From: an uncultured Porphyromonadaceae bacterium
GTDB taxonomy: Bacteria; Bacteroidota; Bacteroidia; Bacteroidales; Muribaculaceae
NCBI GenBank assembly: GCA_902495245.1
Contig: CABUWI010000001.1
Span: 380,029 to 444,028 of the forward strand
Length of the DNA stretch: 64,000 bases
Reading direction: 5' to 3'
Positions within the stretch are counted from its first letter, which is position 1. Each line of letters starts with the position of its first letter. The position numbers and the translations under genes were made by a program. The notes under the pieces are model-generated. The model saw only the letters and a program-made list of their open reading frames with translations, was not told where the DNA came from and did not search any database. Shown here one piece after another: positions 33,987 to 42,054 of this stretch.

Positions 33987-35177
33987 ATGTTAAAAGAAAT
34001 TTGCCCTACTGAGTTCTGCACGGCATGCATGGCGTGTCTGAACGCATGTGCCCATTCGGCAATCACGGTAATAGAAGATGAATGCGGGTACCGTTATCCA
34101 AAGATTGACAGTGAGAAATGCACAGACTGCGGATTGTGTCATCGCGTATGTCCGGAGCTGAACCGCCGGACGCTGACGTTTCCGAAAGCATGTTACGCCG
34201 CTGCACTGAAGGACACCGACGAACTACTGAAGTCGGCCAGCGGCGGCGTAGCGGCGGCTCTTACACAGCGGGTACTGGAACAAGGCGGAATCGTCGTGGG
34301 GTGTTCGGGAGAGGACATGCGTAACGTAAGGCATGTGATTGTACGCAATATGGAGGAAGCGCATTGGCTGAGAGGGTCAAAATACGTTCAGAGCGCGATT
34401 GCTGCTGATTTGTTCAAACAAATCCGCGCGGAGCTGATAAAAGGAACGAAAGTGATGTTTATCGGCACCGGTTGCCAAACGGCAGGATTGCAGAATTTTC
34501 TGATGAAACCTTACGAGAATCTGATAACTGTTGATCTGGTTTGCCACGGCGTTCCCTCCCAGAAGATGCTGAACGAGACATTTGAGTACTATATCGCCAA
34601 ATATCCCGACATTGACTCGAAACACGTGGCATTCAGAGATAAGGAGACCTCCAAACCGAATGCCTCAGGCATTCGGTATGGGTGGATTTCATCCACCCAT
34701 ACCGCGCAGCGGTCAGAACCGTTTTATTGTTCGGTAATCAGAGACCCGTATATGGCAGCATTCCTTATGCCACTAAATCCGCATTTAAGAGAATGCTGTT
34801 ACTCATGTCGCTATTCCTATTCGGCACGTCAGACCGATTTGACGATTTTCGACTTCTGGGGGCTCCATAAAGATTGCTCTCTGATAAGCCGGCCCGGAGT
34901 AAGCGCAGTGCTTATAAATACATCAAAGGGAGAGAAGATTTTTGATTCTCTAAAAGATGTGCTTGCCGTGGAGCGTCGTGAAATACAGGAGGCTGTAGCG
35001 GGTAATCATAATCTACAATTTCCGAGCGTAAAAAGTCCGCTACGTACGCAGTTTATGAAACGGTGTGCAACAGAAGGATTTGTAGCCGCATCTGAAACGA
35101 TTGTTATTCCTGCCCAAAGACGCGTAAAACAAAAAGCTAAAATAATTGCATTTATCAAAGCAATTATTCGTCGGTGA
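33987..35177 (+). CDS. FrhB/F420-dehydrogenase beta-like protein with 2x[4Fe-4S]
   Basis: A 396-residue iron-sulfur protein. Two clusters lie at the N-terminus, CTACMACLNAC and CTDCGLCHRVCPE. FrhB-type N and C domains follow (LKSASGGVAAALTQRVLEQGG, KVMFIGTGCQTAGLQNFL, DLVCHGVPSQKM, CCYSCRYSYSARQTDLTIFDFWG). In polysaccharide clusters this family probably serves redox modification of a sugar or acceptor; its exact reaction is unknown. I start at 33987, three bases after the upstream stop; an ATG at 33972 is also possible. Two perfect abutting hairpins are embedded in the coding sequence at 34655-34703. Confidence 0.88.
   Translation: MLKEICPTEFCTACMACLNACAHSAITVIEDECGYRYPKIDSEKCTDCGLCHRVCPELNRRTLTFPKACYAAALKDTDELLKSASGGVAAALTQRVLEQGGIVVGCSGEDMRNVRHVIVRNMEEAHWLRGSKYVQSAIAADLFKQIRAELIKGTKVMFIGTGCQTAGLQNFLMKPYENLITVDLVCHGVPSQKMLNETFEYYIAKYPDIDSKHVAFRDKETSKPNASGIRYGWISSTHTAQRSEPFYCSVIRDPYMAAFLMPLNPHLRECCYSCRYSYSARQTDLTIFDFWGLHKDCSLISRPGVSAVLINTSKGEKIFDSLKDVLAVERREIQEAVAGNHNLQFPSVKSPLRTQFMKRCATEGFVAASETIVIPAQRRVKQKAKIIAFIKAIIRR
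34655..34703. repeat. Two overlapping perfect hairpins inside the FrhB-like gene
   Basis: A 10-bp stem (ACCGAATGCC/GGCATTCGGT, loop TCA) spans 34655-34677. It is followed by a 13-bp stem (GGTATGGGTGGAT/ATCCACCCATACC, loop TTC) at 34675-34703. The two share three bases, so they compete at the junction. Neither has a T-tract. They encode the residues KPNASGIRYGWISSTHT. Confidence 0.9.
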
Positions 35178-35218
35178 ATTTGAATAATTGTATAGAATTA
35201 TAGAAGACAAGAACTATA

Positions 35219-35932
35219 ATGATACCCCAAAAGATACATTATTGCTGGTTCGGCCGAGGCGAAAAGCCCGAACTGGCGGTGAAGTGCATTGAATCGTGGA
35301 AGAAATATCTGCCCGAGTATGAAATAATCGAGTGGAACGAAGATAATTTTGACCTTGACATGTACCCCTACGTGCGTGAGGCTTACGACGCTCGCAAGTT
35401 CGCCTTTGTTACTGATGTGGTGAGACTGTGGGCGATGTACACGTACGGAGGCATTTATATGGACACTGACGTTGAGGTCCTGAAACCTTTGGATTCCTTG
35501 CTGAATTTCGAAGCAGTGTCTGGATTTGAGTCGGAGGCTCAAATCCCGACAGGCCTTATGGCCTGTCGGGAGGGGTTTGCTTTGTTCAAGGAATTGCTCG
35601 ACGAATATGACGGTTTGCACTTCGTAAAACCTGACGGCACATTTGATACTACGACAAACGTTTATCGTATCACAGAAACTTGTCTTCGACATGGTTTTGT
35701 GCCCAACGGTAAGCTACAGACAATTGAAGGATTCACGTTACTACCTGCTGACTATCTCTGCCCGAAATCTTGGGAAACGGGAAAAATCACTTTGACACCT
35801 AACACGCTTTGCATTCATCATTTCAGCGGCAGTTGGTATTCGTCAAAAGACAAACTGATACGTTGGCTAAAGGAATCACACATGACTTGGGTTGTGAACT
35901 TGCTGGTCAAGGCCAAACGACTAATGAGATGA
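35219..35932 (+). CDS. Glycosyltransferase with DXD motif (GT32-like)
   Basis: A 237-residue capsule-type sugar transferase. The N-terminus IPQKIHYCWFGRGEKPELAVKCIESWKKYLPEYE and the motif GGIYMDTDVEVLKPLD (DXD, nucleotide-sugar/metal binding, about residue 82) are characteristic of Gly_transf_sug/GT32 proteins such as OCH1-like enzymes. It is cytoplasmic, adding one sugar to the lipid-linked repeat unit. The stop overlaps the next glycosyltransferase by four bases. A perfect 12-bp hairpin lies inside it at 35544-35571. Confidence 0.92.
   Translation: MIPQKIHYCWFGRGEKPELAVKCIESWKKYLPEYEIIEWNEDNFDLDMYPYVREAYDARKFAFVTDVVRLWAMYTYGGIYMDTDVEVLKPLDSLLNFEAVSGFESEAQIPTGLMACREGFALFKELLDEYDGLHFVKPDGTFDTTTNVYRITETCLRHGFVPNGKLQTIEGFTLLPADYLCPKSWETGKITLTPNTLCIHHFSGSWYSSKDKLIRWLKESHMTWVVNLLVKAKRLMR
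35544..35571. repeat. Perfect 12-bp hairpin inside a glycosyltransferase gene
   Basis: TCCCGACAGGCC pairs with GGCCTGTCGGGA across the loop TTAT. It is GC-richer than the surrounding AT-rich gene and has no T-tract, so it does not look like a terminator. It encodes IPTGLMACRE. Confidence 0.9.
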
Positions 35933-36906
35933 ATGTTCCGGAACTTACTCTCGTACTGCCGATGTATAACGTCAGGCAATATGTCGCAGATTGTCTGTCA
36001 AGCATATATGCTCAACCGGAGGCCGAGCGTGTGGAAGTTATTCTAATTGATGACGGGTCGCCGGACGACTCAGCTGTTGTGGCCGAATCATGGCTGACAA
36101 AAAAGACTGCGCTGCAAAATTGGCGCATTATCAGACAGAAAAACCGAGGGCTCGGAGGAGCACGCAACACAGGTTTGAAGGCAGCGACAGCACCGTATGT
36201 CTGGTTTGTCGACACTGATGACGAAATAGCACCTGAAAGCTTACGCATCATTCTTTCGCAACTTCCAAGCGCTAAAGATGTGTATGCATTCAACTACGAA
36301 ACTAATCCACCGTCGCAAATCAATAATGCCATCTATCCGATTGTGGACGTAGAAGCAGCCGAGTTAGTTGGCAAGGTAAATTTCTGGTGTGCGCCGTTCA
36401 ATGTCTATCGTACTGCTTTTCTCAAAGAACGTCAATTGCTGTTCAGAGAGAAATTTCTGCATGAAGACAACGAATTTACCGTCAGACTTATCGCAGAACG
36501 GCCACGCATGAACTACTATCCGACGATTATTTACAGATATAATTTTCGCAATCAGGGCTCTATCAACAACACCGTGAGTTTGAAAGCGCTAAGAGATTCG
36601 ATGGAACACCTCGTAGCATGCGAAGAACAGATTGCACGAAAAAAGGTTTTGCCAGACTTCGTGGTTAGAGCAATGCATCATACATGCGGAGTGGTACTCG
36701 CCACGGTTTATCGCAGATGCCTCTCACTATCAGATTCCGACTGGAAATGTTTCAAGGAAGATTTGAAGGAGAAGAAAAATCTAATCAAACAAACGCAGGC
36801 CGATTGTCCTATGACAATGCGTGTGTTCAACATAATGCTGGCAACATTCAGAAACCGCCGGTTCTATAAAACGGCTCTCGCTATAAAAAGTTTTTTACAG
36901 AAATGA
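35929..36906 (+). CDS. Family 2 glycosyltransferase
   Basis: A 325-residue GT-A fold transferase. The N-terminal block ELTLVLPMYNVRQYVADCLSSIY, the nucleotide-binding DDGSPDDSAVVAE and the metal site FVDTDDEIAPE are all present, followed by a variable acceptor half. I start at the ATG at 35929 (ATGA overlap); the frame is open further upstream inside the previous gene. It adds a sugar to the repeat unit. Donor and linkage cannot be inferred. Confidence 0.92.
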   Translation: MNVPELTLVLPMYNVRQYVADCLSSIYAQPEAERVEVILIDDGSPDDSAVVAESWLTKKTALQNWRIIRQKNRGLGGARNTGLKAATAPYVWFVDTDDEIAPESLRIILSQLPSAKDVYAFNYETNPPSQINNAIYPIVDVEAAELVGKVNFWCAPFNVYRTAFLKERQLLFREKFLHEDNEFTVRLIAERPRMNYYPTIIYRYNFRNQGSINNTVSLKALRDSMEHLVACEEQIARKKVLPDFVVRAMHHTCGVVLATVYRRCLSLSDSDWKCFKEDLKEKKNLIKQTQADCPMTMRVFNIMLATFRNRRFYKTALAIKSFLQK

Positions 36907-37868
36907 TAGTTTCGGAGACTGTTCCCGAGCTTAGCATAGTTGTTCCAATCTTCAATACTGCGGAGTATTTGCCCGAATGTCTTAACTCTTTAGTCGCAGC
37001 AACGTCAAAGATTGATGCCGAGGTAATTTTGGTTGATGACGGATCGACTGATGCAAGTGGAGAAATATGCGACGAATACGCACGGCGATATGAACGGTTG
37101 TTCAAGGTCGTTCATAAGTCAAACGGAGGTTCGGCTTCCGCTCGTCAAACGGGTTGGGATATTGCACGAGGAAGATACATTACTGTTTGCGACAGTGATG
37201 ATACCGTAGATAAGGAAATGTATTGCACGATGCTACAAAAAGCCGCCGACAGCGACGCCGACATAGTGATGTGCGATTTCACATTTTTCTATCCGGACGA
37301 AAAAAACAAAAGAATTAGTTTTGGACTGTCAAATCCTGTCAACCCTGACGAACTGTTGAAAAAATCGCTTGCAAGTAATATTTATAATTCGTCTTGCAAC
37401 AAATTGTTTCGTAAATCGCTGTTCACCGACAACAAACTGAGGTGGATTTCTGGCATAAATCTTGGAGAGGACGGATTGATGTGGACACGGATTTTAACGT
37501 TGCCGGATTTGCAAGTGGTTTATGAGCCCAAAGGATTTTATAATTACCGTCGCAGACAGGGAGAGAACACCTACACGAACCAAATTACACCTGATAAGTG
37601 GCGACAGCTAAGAGAAGTGCACCACCTACGAAAAAAGTTAGTGCCGGAAAAGATGCTGCATGATAGTGCCAGTGATGTCGTTTTCGCAGGGTTGCGATGC
37701 AATGATATTCTAAAAGATGAACTCAAGAGTTTTATTGACGAAAATATTCATGTCATGTCATTATGGCCTACCCAGCCAAAACGCATAGTCGCCGCATTCG
37801 CAAAAGTTTTCGGAATCAGCATCACTCGACGCATTGTAAGCCAATTATATAAATTCAATTACAGATAA
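36903..37868 (+). CDS. Family 2 glycosyltransferase
   Basis: A 321-residue GT2 enzyme. It shows ELSIVVPIFNTAEYLPECLNSL, DDGSTDASGEICDEYA, the acceptor-region GGSASARQTGWDIARGRYITVCDSDDTVD with the DXD site, and the ED-type catalytic stretch NLGEDGLMWTRIL. It overlaps both the upstream GT2 (four bases) and the downstream polymerase (one base). It is a distinct paralog from 35929 and probably adds the next sugar. Confidence 0.92.
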   Translation: MIVSETVPELSIVVPIFNTAEYLPECLNSLVAATSKIDAEVILVDDGSTDASGEICDEYARRYERLFKVVHKSNGGSASARQTGWDIARGRYITVCDSDDTVDKEMYCTMLQKAADSDADIVMCDFTFFYPDEKNKRISFGLSNPVNPDELLKKSLASNIYNSSCNKLFRKSLFTDNKLRWISGINLGEDGLMWTRILTLPDLQVVYEPKGFYNYRRRQGENTYTNQITPDKWRQLREVHHLRKKLVPEKMLHDSASDVVFAGLRCNDILKDELKSFIDENIHVMSLWPTQPKRIVAAFAKVFGISITRRIVSQLYKFNYR

Positions 37869-39094
37869 TGGCAGAGAACGATAAAAGATATGGAGCATCG
37901 GCTTTCATATTGTTTCTGATATTTCCGTTTTTTGGATTTCTGCGTGCTTGCGGCCGACTAAGGGCACCGTTGTGTGGAACAGTATTCGTACTGTTCTATG
38001 CATTATTCGGCTATTGCCATACATTTGAAGACGGTCGTATGGATGCATACCGTATTGCGCATGAATTTGTGCATTCTTATCTGCCGACATGGAATTCAGT
38101 ATTACATCAATATGAAAGCGGAATACAACCTGATTTATTCAAAGTCGCTTTATTTTGGTTCGTCGGTAAGTTTACTCATAATCCTCATGTATATTTTTCA
38201 ATTGTTGGATTCCTCGGTGCAATTTTTGCATATCTTACATTACACCGGCTTTTAAAAGATTACTCTGGGCCACGAAATTGGACATACTACATTTTGGTTT
38301 GTCTGTTCTTTGTACTTGGCTTCAATCCTGTTAATATAGGAGGGGTACGGTTCTTTGCAGGTATGGGACTTGCCAGCTACGCAACATTAAAAGTTATTCT
38401 TGATCGAAAATGGCTGTGGTTAGCTGCCTTCATCATCATTCCGCTTATACACTTCAGCATGATTGCATGGATACCGATAGTGTTGTTTGCCATGTGGATA
38501 AAAATACCAAAAAAGGTTTTGTTTTATACAGCATTAGTTAGTTGTATTTTCGGAACTACTTTGAATGGTACAAGTTATCAGGAATCAATCAGTAAAGTTA
38601 TTACACAATCCGGCATCGAAAACGACGCTGTTCTTGCAAAAACTGCTTATTATACATCTAAAACAGCTGCCAAATATTTTGACAAATCATTAACAACTCA
38701 TATCACTAAAGCTACAAGTTATGTCAATGCTGTTTGGTACATTATCGCTATCATATTATTACGAAATGGGTTATCTAAAGCTCGGATAAATAAATATACC
38801 GACAAAGTTTGGCGAATGATGCTGCTGTTTACGTCTTTTGGATATTTAATGACAGGGTTGTCAACTGTAGGAGGACGGTATCAATTATTAGGTAATCTAC
38901 TGATGCTACTTGTCTTTATCTGTGTACTTTCATCTAATTATAATAAACATTTGAAGCAATTAGCCTCTAATCTGTTAGTACTTAAATTATTATTGTCTTC
39001 AGTAAGCTTGGCTATGATTGCATATAATTGCTATCATTTGACAACATTAGAGCTTTATTACGCGCCTATGCCGTTTGTCTTAACTTCGATCTAA
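37868..39094 (+). CDS. EpsG-like polysaccharide polymerase
   Basis: A 408-residue membrane protein with about ten helices and a large periplasmic loop near residues 225-280. The pattern of short conserved segments (GRMDAYRIAHEFVHSY near residue 55, GGVRFFAGMGLASYA near residue 160, IIPLIHFSMIAWIP near residue 185) fits the EpsG family, which acts as the Wzy-type polymerase. It is AT-rich throughout, with codon use unlike the flanking core genes, a sign of horizontal acquisition. It would polymerise the flipped repeat units. Confidence 0.82.
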   Translation: MAENDKRYGASAFILFLIFPFFGFLRACGRLRAPLCGTVFVLFYALFGYCHTFEDGRMDAYRIAHEFVHSYLPTWNSVLHQYESGIQPDLFKVALFWFVGKFTHNPHVYFSIVGFLGAIFAYLTLHRLLKDYSGPRNWTYYILVCLFFVLGFNPVNIGGVRFFAGMGLASYATLKVILDRKWLWLAAFIIIPLIHFSMIAWIPIVLFAMWIKIPKKVLFYTALVSCIFGTTLNGTSYQESISKVITQSGIENDAVLAKTAYYTSKTAAKYFDKSLTTHITKATSYVNAVWYIIAIILLRNGLSKARINKYTDKVWRMMLLFTSFGYLMTGLSTVGGRYQLLGNLLMLLVFICVLSSNYNKHLKQLASNLLVLKLLLSSVSLAMIAYNCYHLTTLELYYAPMPFVLTSI

Positions 39095-39099
39095 CATAT

Positions 39100-39600
39100 A
39101 TGTTAAAATTACAACCATTTACGCCATCAAGTCGAATAGGGAAAAGAATTATGGCGCTGATTCAGCATTACAACCATGAAAAATATTGGCGAAGACGTGC
39201 AATTGTAATCGACCCAACGAATAAAACACCTCTCGTGATAAAATTATATTATTTGTATTATATAAAGCGGACGGACGCTCGTCATCATTGCTCATTTGGC
39301 ACAAATTTGCATGCTGGTGCATATTTTGAAACACCTCCTCAATTACCACATGGTCCCGCTGGCATCATTATTGGTCACGACGCTCATATTGGCGCGCATA
39401 TACGCATATATCAACAAGTTACAATAGCGCATGGTGGGGTGATAATCGGTGATAATGTTATTTTGGGTGCTGGGTGTAAAGTCTTAATGAATGTATCAAT
39501 TGGGGATAATGCAAAAATAGGTGCAAACGCTGTTGTTATCGAAAACATTCCAAATAATGCAACATGTGTGCTACCTAAGCCACGCATCATAATAAAATAA
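39100..39600 (+). CDS. Hexapeptide-repeat acetyltransferase, serine acetyltransferase-like
   Basis: A 166-residue left-handed beta-helix transferase. The C-terminal half has imperfect hexapeptides (IGHDAHIGAHIRI, HGGVIIGDNVILGAG, SIGDNAKIGANAVV) and the conserved catalytic-type His in IAHGG. The basic N-terminal helix region (RIGKRIMALIQHYNHEKYWRRR) is typical of CysE-like proteins in glycan loci. It probably O-acetylates a sugar from acetyl-CoA. The start is the ATG at 39100, six bases after the polymerase stop. This is the last AT-rich gene of the cassette; a 92-bp gap follows. Confidence 0.87.
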   Translation: MLKLQPFTPSSRIGKRIMALIQHYNHEKYWRRRAIVIDPTNKTPLVIKLYYLYYIKRTDARHHCSFGTNLHAGAYFETPPQLPHGPAGIIIGHDAHIGAHIRIYQQVTIAHGGVIIGDNVILGAGCKVLMNVSIGDNAKIGANAVVIENIPNNATCVLPKPRIIIK

Positions 39601-39692
39601 TGCACAGATTCACTTTTTTCTGTTTGCTTCTTTCTCAAACCACTAATTGGTAATTTATAAATGCAGTCAATCACATTCTTGTCAGAGTTAGC

Positions 39693-40787
39693 ATGAGGAT
39701 ATTGTTTTGCGATAATAGTTTGAGGGCGTTTTGGAATTTCAGGGGGGAGGTTGCGGAGCATTTTTTGCGGGAGGGGCATGAGGTGGGAGTTGTGGTGCCG
39801 CGACCGGGCGAAAGGGTCGTTTTGCCGCATGGGGTGAAATTGTTTGAAGTAGAGATGAATCCGAACGGGTCGAATCCGCTGCGCGACGTGCCTTACGCAC
39901 TTGGGCTATGGAAGATTTTTCGGAGGGAACGGCCAGATGTGGTGTTTAATTATACAATCAAACCGAATATCTACGGAGCGCTGGCGGCGCGGAGTCTGGG
40001 GGTGAGGACAATCGATGTGGTTGCAGGGCTTGGATACATGTTTAACGGCAATTCGCTGAAGAAGCGTGTGGGGAGGCAGATGTATCGGACCGGATTGCGG
40101 ACAGCCGAGAGAGTGATAACGTTGAATATGACGATTTTTGAACGGTTGCGAGAAATGGGGCTGGAGCGCCTGACATTGCTTGAGGGTGGCGAGGGGGTGA
40201 ATCTGAAGCGGTATGATGCCGGAGGGGAGAGAGATTGGAGCGAGGTGAAATTTCTGATGATTGCGCGGGTGTTGCGAGACAAAGGTTACACGGAGTATGT
40301 GAAGGCAGCGGAGATTGTGAGACGACGGTTTGCGGGGGCGAAAGTGGAGTTGCTTGGACCGACAGCTTTTGGGAGTCCGATGGGGGTCGGAAAAGAGGAG
40401 TTGGAGCGAGATATTGCGGAGGGACGGATTGAGTATCTGGGAGAGACGGGAGACGTGAGGCCATGGTTAGGCCGCGGAGGAACGGTGATGGTATTGCCGA
40501 GCTGGCATGAGGGTTTGAGCCGGTCGTTGATGGAGGCTTGCGCAATGGGCTGCCCGTGCATAGCAAGCGACATTCCGGGCTGTCGGGAGGCGATTGATGA
40601 CGGGGTGAACGGGTATCTGGTGGAGCCGCACGATGCACAGGGACTGGCGGAGGCGATGATTCGAGTGATTGAACTGACGCCAGCGGAGCGCCGCGCAATG
40701 GGGGCGGCTTCGCGGCGAAAGGCGGAGCGGGAGTTCGGCGTAGAGAGGGTAATTGAGAAGTATGAGGAAATATTGAGGAGCTTATAA
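39693..40787 (+). CDS. Family 4 glycosyltransferase
   Basis: A 364-residue GT-B glycosyltransferase. Typical landmarks are DNSLRAFWNFRGEVAEHFLREGHEV, NYTIKPNIYGALAARSLGVRTIDVVAGLGYMF and the donor-site EGLSRSLMEACAMGCPCIASDIPGCREAI with its ExxxxxxxE pattern. It closes the exopolysaccharide locus. Its coding strand is strikingly G-rich and C-poor (bases 39721-39780 have 28 G and 6 C), whereas neighbouring genes on both strands have C-rich coding strands. A terminator follows at 40824. Confidence 0.92.
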   Translation: MRILFCDNSLRAFWNFRGEVAEHFLREGHEVGVVVPRPGERVVLPHGVKLFEVEMNPNGSNPLRDVPYALGLWKIFRRERPDVVFNYTIKPNIYGALAARSLGVRTIDVVAGLGYMFNGNSLKKRVGRQMYRTGLRTAERVITLNMTIFERLREMGLERLTLLEGGEGVNLKRYDAGGERDWSEVKFLMIARVLRDKGYTEYVKAAEIVRRRFAGAKVELLGPTAFGSPMGVGKEELERDIAEGRIEYLGETGDVRPWLGRGGTVMVLPSWHEGLSRSLMEACAMGCPCIASDIPGCREAIDDGVNGYLVEPHDAQGLAEAMIRVIELTPAERRAMGAASRRKAEREFGVERVIEKYEEILRSL

Positions 40788-40823
40788 GACTTATAGGGCT
40801 TATATGAGTTATGAAAAAAATGT

Positions 40824-40854
40824 GAGCGGGGCGTCGGCCCCGCTCGTTTTATTT
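40824..40854. terminator. Bidirectional intrinsic terminator between GT4 and sdaA
   Basis: GAGCGGGGC pairs with GCCCCGCTC around the loop GTCG, a perfect nine-base-pair stem. It is followed on the plus strand by GTTTTATTT and on the minus strand by CACATTTTTTT. It overlaps the sdaA stop codon (40849-40851) and serves the two convergent transcripts. Confidence 0.85.
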
Positions 40855-42045
40855 GATGGTGGCGAGGCCGCCGCGGGAGGTTTCTTTGTAGATGGAGGGG
40901 AGGTCGTGGCCGGTCTGCTTCATGACTTCGACAATGCGGTCGAAGGAGACGGAGTGGCGGCCGTCGGAGAAGGCGGAGTAGAGGTTGGCGTCGAGGGCGC
41001 GTGCGGCGGCGTAGGCGTTGCGTTCGATGCAGGGAATCTGCACGAGGCCGCAGACGGGGTCGCAGGTGAGGCCGAGGTGGTGTTCGAGACCCATTTCGGC
41101 GGAGTATTCGACCTGGCGCGGGGTGCCACCGAAGAGCTGCGAGGCGGCTGCGGCAGCCATGGCGCAGGCCACGCCGACTTCGCCCTGACAGCCGACTTCG
41201 GCGCCTGAGACTGAGGCGTTGTGTTTGACGACGTTGCCGAAGAGGCCGGCCGTGGCGAGGGCGCGAAGAATGCGCTGCTGCGAGAAGCCTTTGGAGGTGT
41301 GGAGATGGTAGAGAACGGCGGGGAGCACGCCGCACGAGCCGCAGGTCGGCGCGGTTACGATTTTGCCGCCGGCTGCGTTTTCTTCGCTGACGCCGAGGGC
41401 GTAGGCGTAGACAAGTCCTCGCGATTTGAGCGAGGCGTTGTAGCCCGAGGCATGCATGTAGTATGACGTTGCTTTGCGGGCCACTCCGAGTCCGCCGGGC
41501 AGCACGCCCTCGGCTTCGATTCCGCGCTCGACAGCGGCTTTCATCGTGTCCCAGACTTGAGCCAGGTAGTCCCAGATGGAGGGGTCTTCGCACTGGTCTA
41601 CGTATTCCCAGAAGGAGTGGCCCGTGGTGTCGCACCATTTGAGGATATCGCCTATGGTGGTCATGTCGTAGACCGATTGGGCCGAGCGCCGGGTCTCGCC
41701 TTCGGCAATGACGTCGCCGCCGCCTACGGAGTATTGGGTGATTTCGCCGACGGTGCGTCCGGCGTCGTCGAGGGCGCGGAACCGCATTCCGTTGGGGTGG
41801 AACGGAAGGAAGGTGTCGGGTTCCCAGTTGATTCGTGTCGGGGCTATGAGCGAAAGGACGTCGGTTATGGCCTTGTCGGTCAGGTGGCCCTTGCCGGTTG
41901 CGGCAAGCGAACCGTAAAGGGTTACTTCGAACTGGGCGGCGTCGGGATATTGCTTGCCAAAGGCCTTTGCGGCGTTGCGCGGGCCCATGGTGTGGGAACT
42001 CGAGGGTCCGTAGCCGATTTTATAGAGTTGGCGGATTGATTCCAT
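40849..42045 (-). CDS. sdaA: L-serine ammonia-lyase, iron-sulfur dependent
   Basis: A 398-residue single-chain serine dehydratase that deaminates L-serine to pyruvate and ammonia. The N-terminal beta domain begins SIRQLYKIGYGPSSSHTMGPRNAA. The alpha domain holds the iron-sulfur cysteines in TAPTCGSCGVLPAVLYHL and in LTCDPVCGLVQIPCIERN. It is the last gene of the minus-strand group nlpC-U32-sdaA, nine bp after the U32 gene. Length and motifs are standard. Confidence 0.96.
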   Translation of the reverse strand: MESIRQLYKIGYGPSSSHTMGPRNAAKAFGKQYPDAAQFEVTLYGSLAATGKGHLTDKAITDVLSLIAPTRINWEPDTFLPFHPNGMRFRALDDAGRTVGEITQYSVGGGDVIAEGETRRSAQSVYDMTTIGDILKWCDTTGHSFWEYVDQCEDPSIWDYLAQVWDTMKAAVERGIEAEGVLPGGLGVARKATSYYMHASGYNASLKSRGLVYAYALGVSEENAAGGKIVTAPTCGSCGVLPAVLYHLHTSKGFSQQRILRALATAGLFGNVVKHNASVSGAEVGCQGEVGVACAMAAAAASQLFGGTPRQVEYSAEMGLEHHLGLTCDPVCGLVQIPCIERNAYAAARALDANLYSAFSDGRHSVSFDRIVEVMKQTGHDLPSIYKETSRGGLATIK

Positions 42046-42054
42046 AAGAGAGTC

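Noticed and set aside
40286..41638. Minus-strand Arg/Pro-rich open frame of 450 codons spanning GT4 and sdaA
   Set aside because: Low-complexity Arg-rich translation in the wrong frame of two well-supported genes, running through their intergenic terminator.
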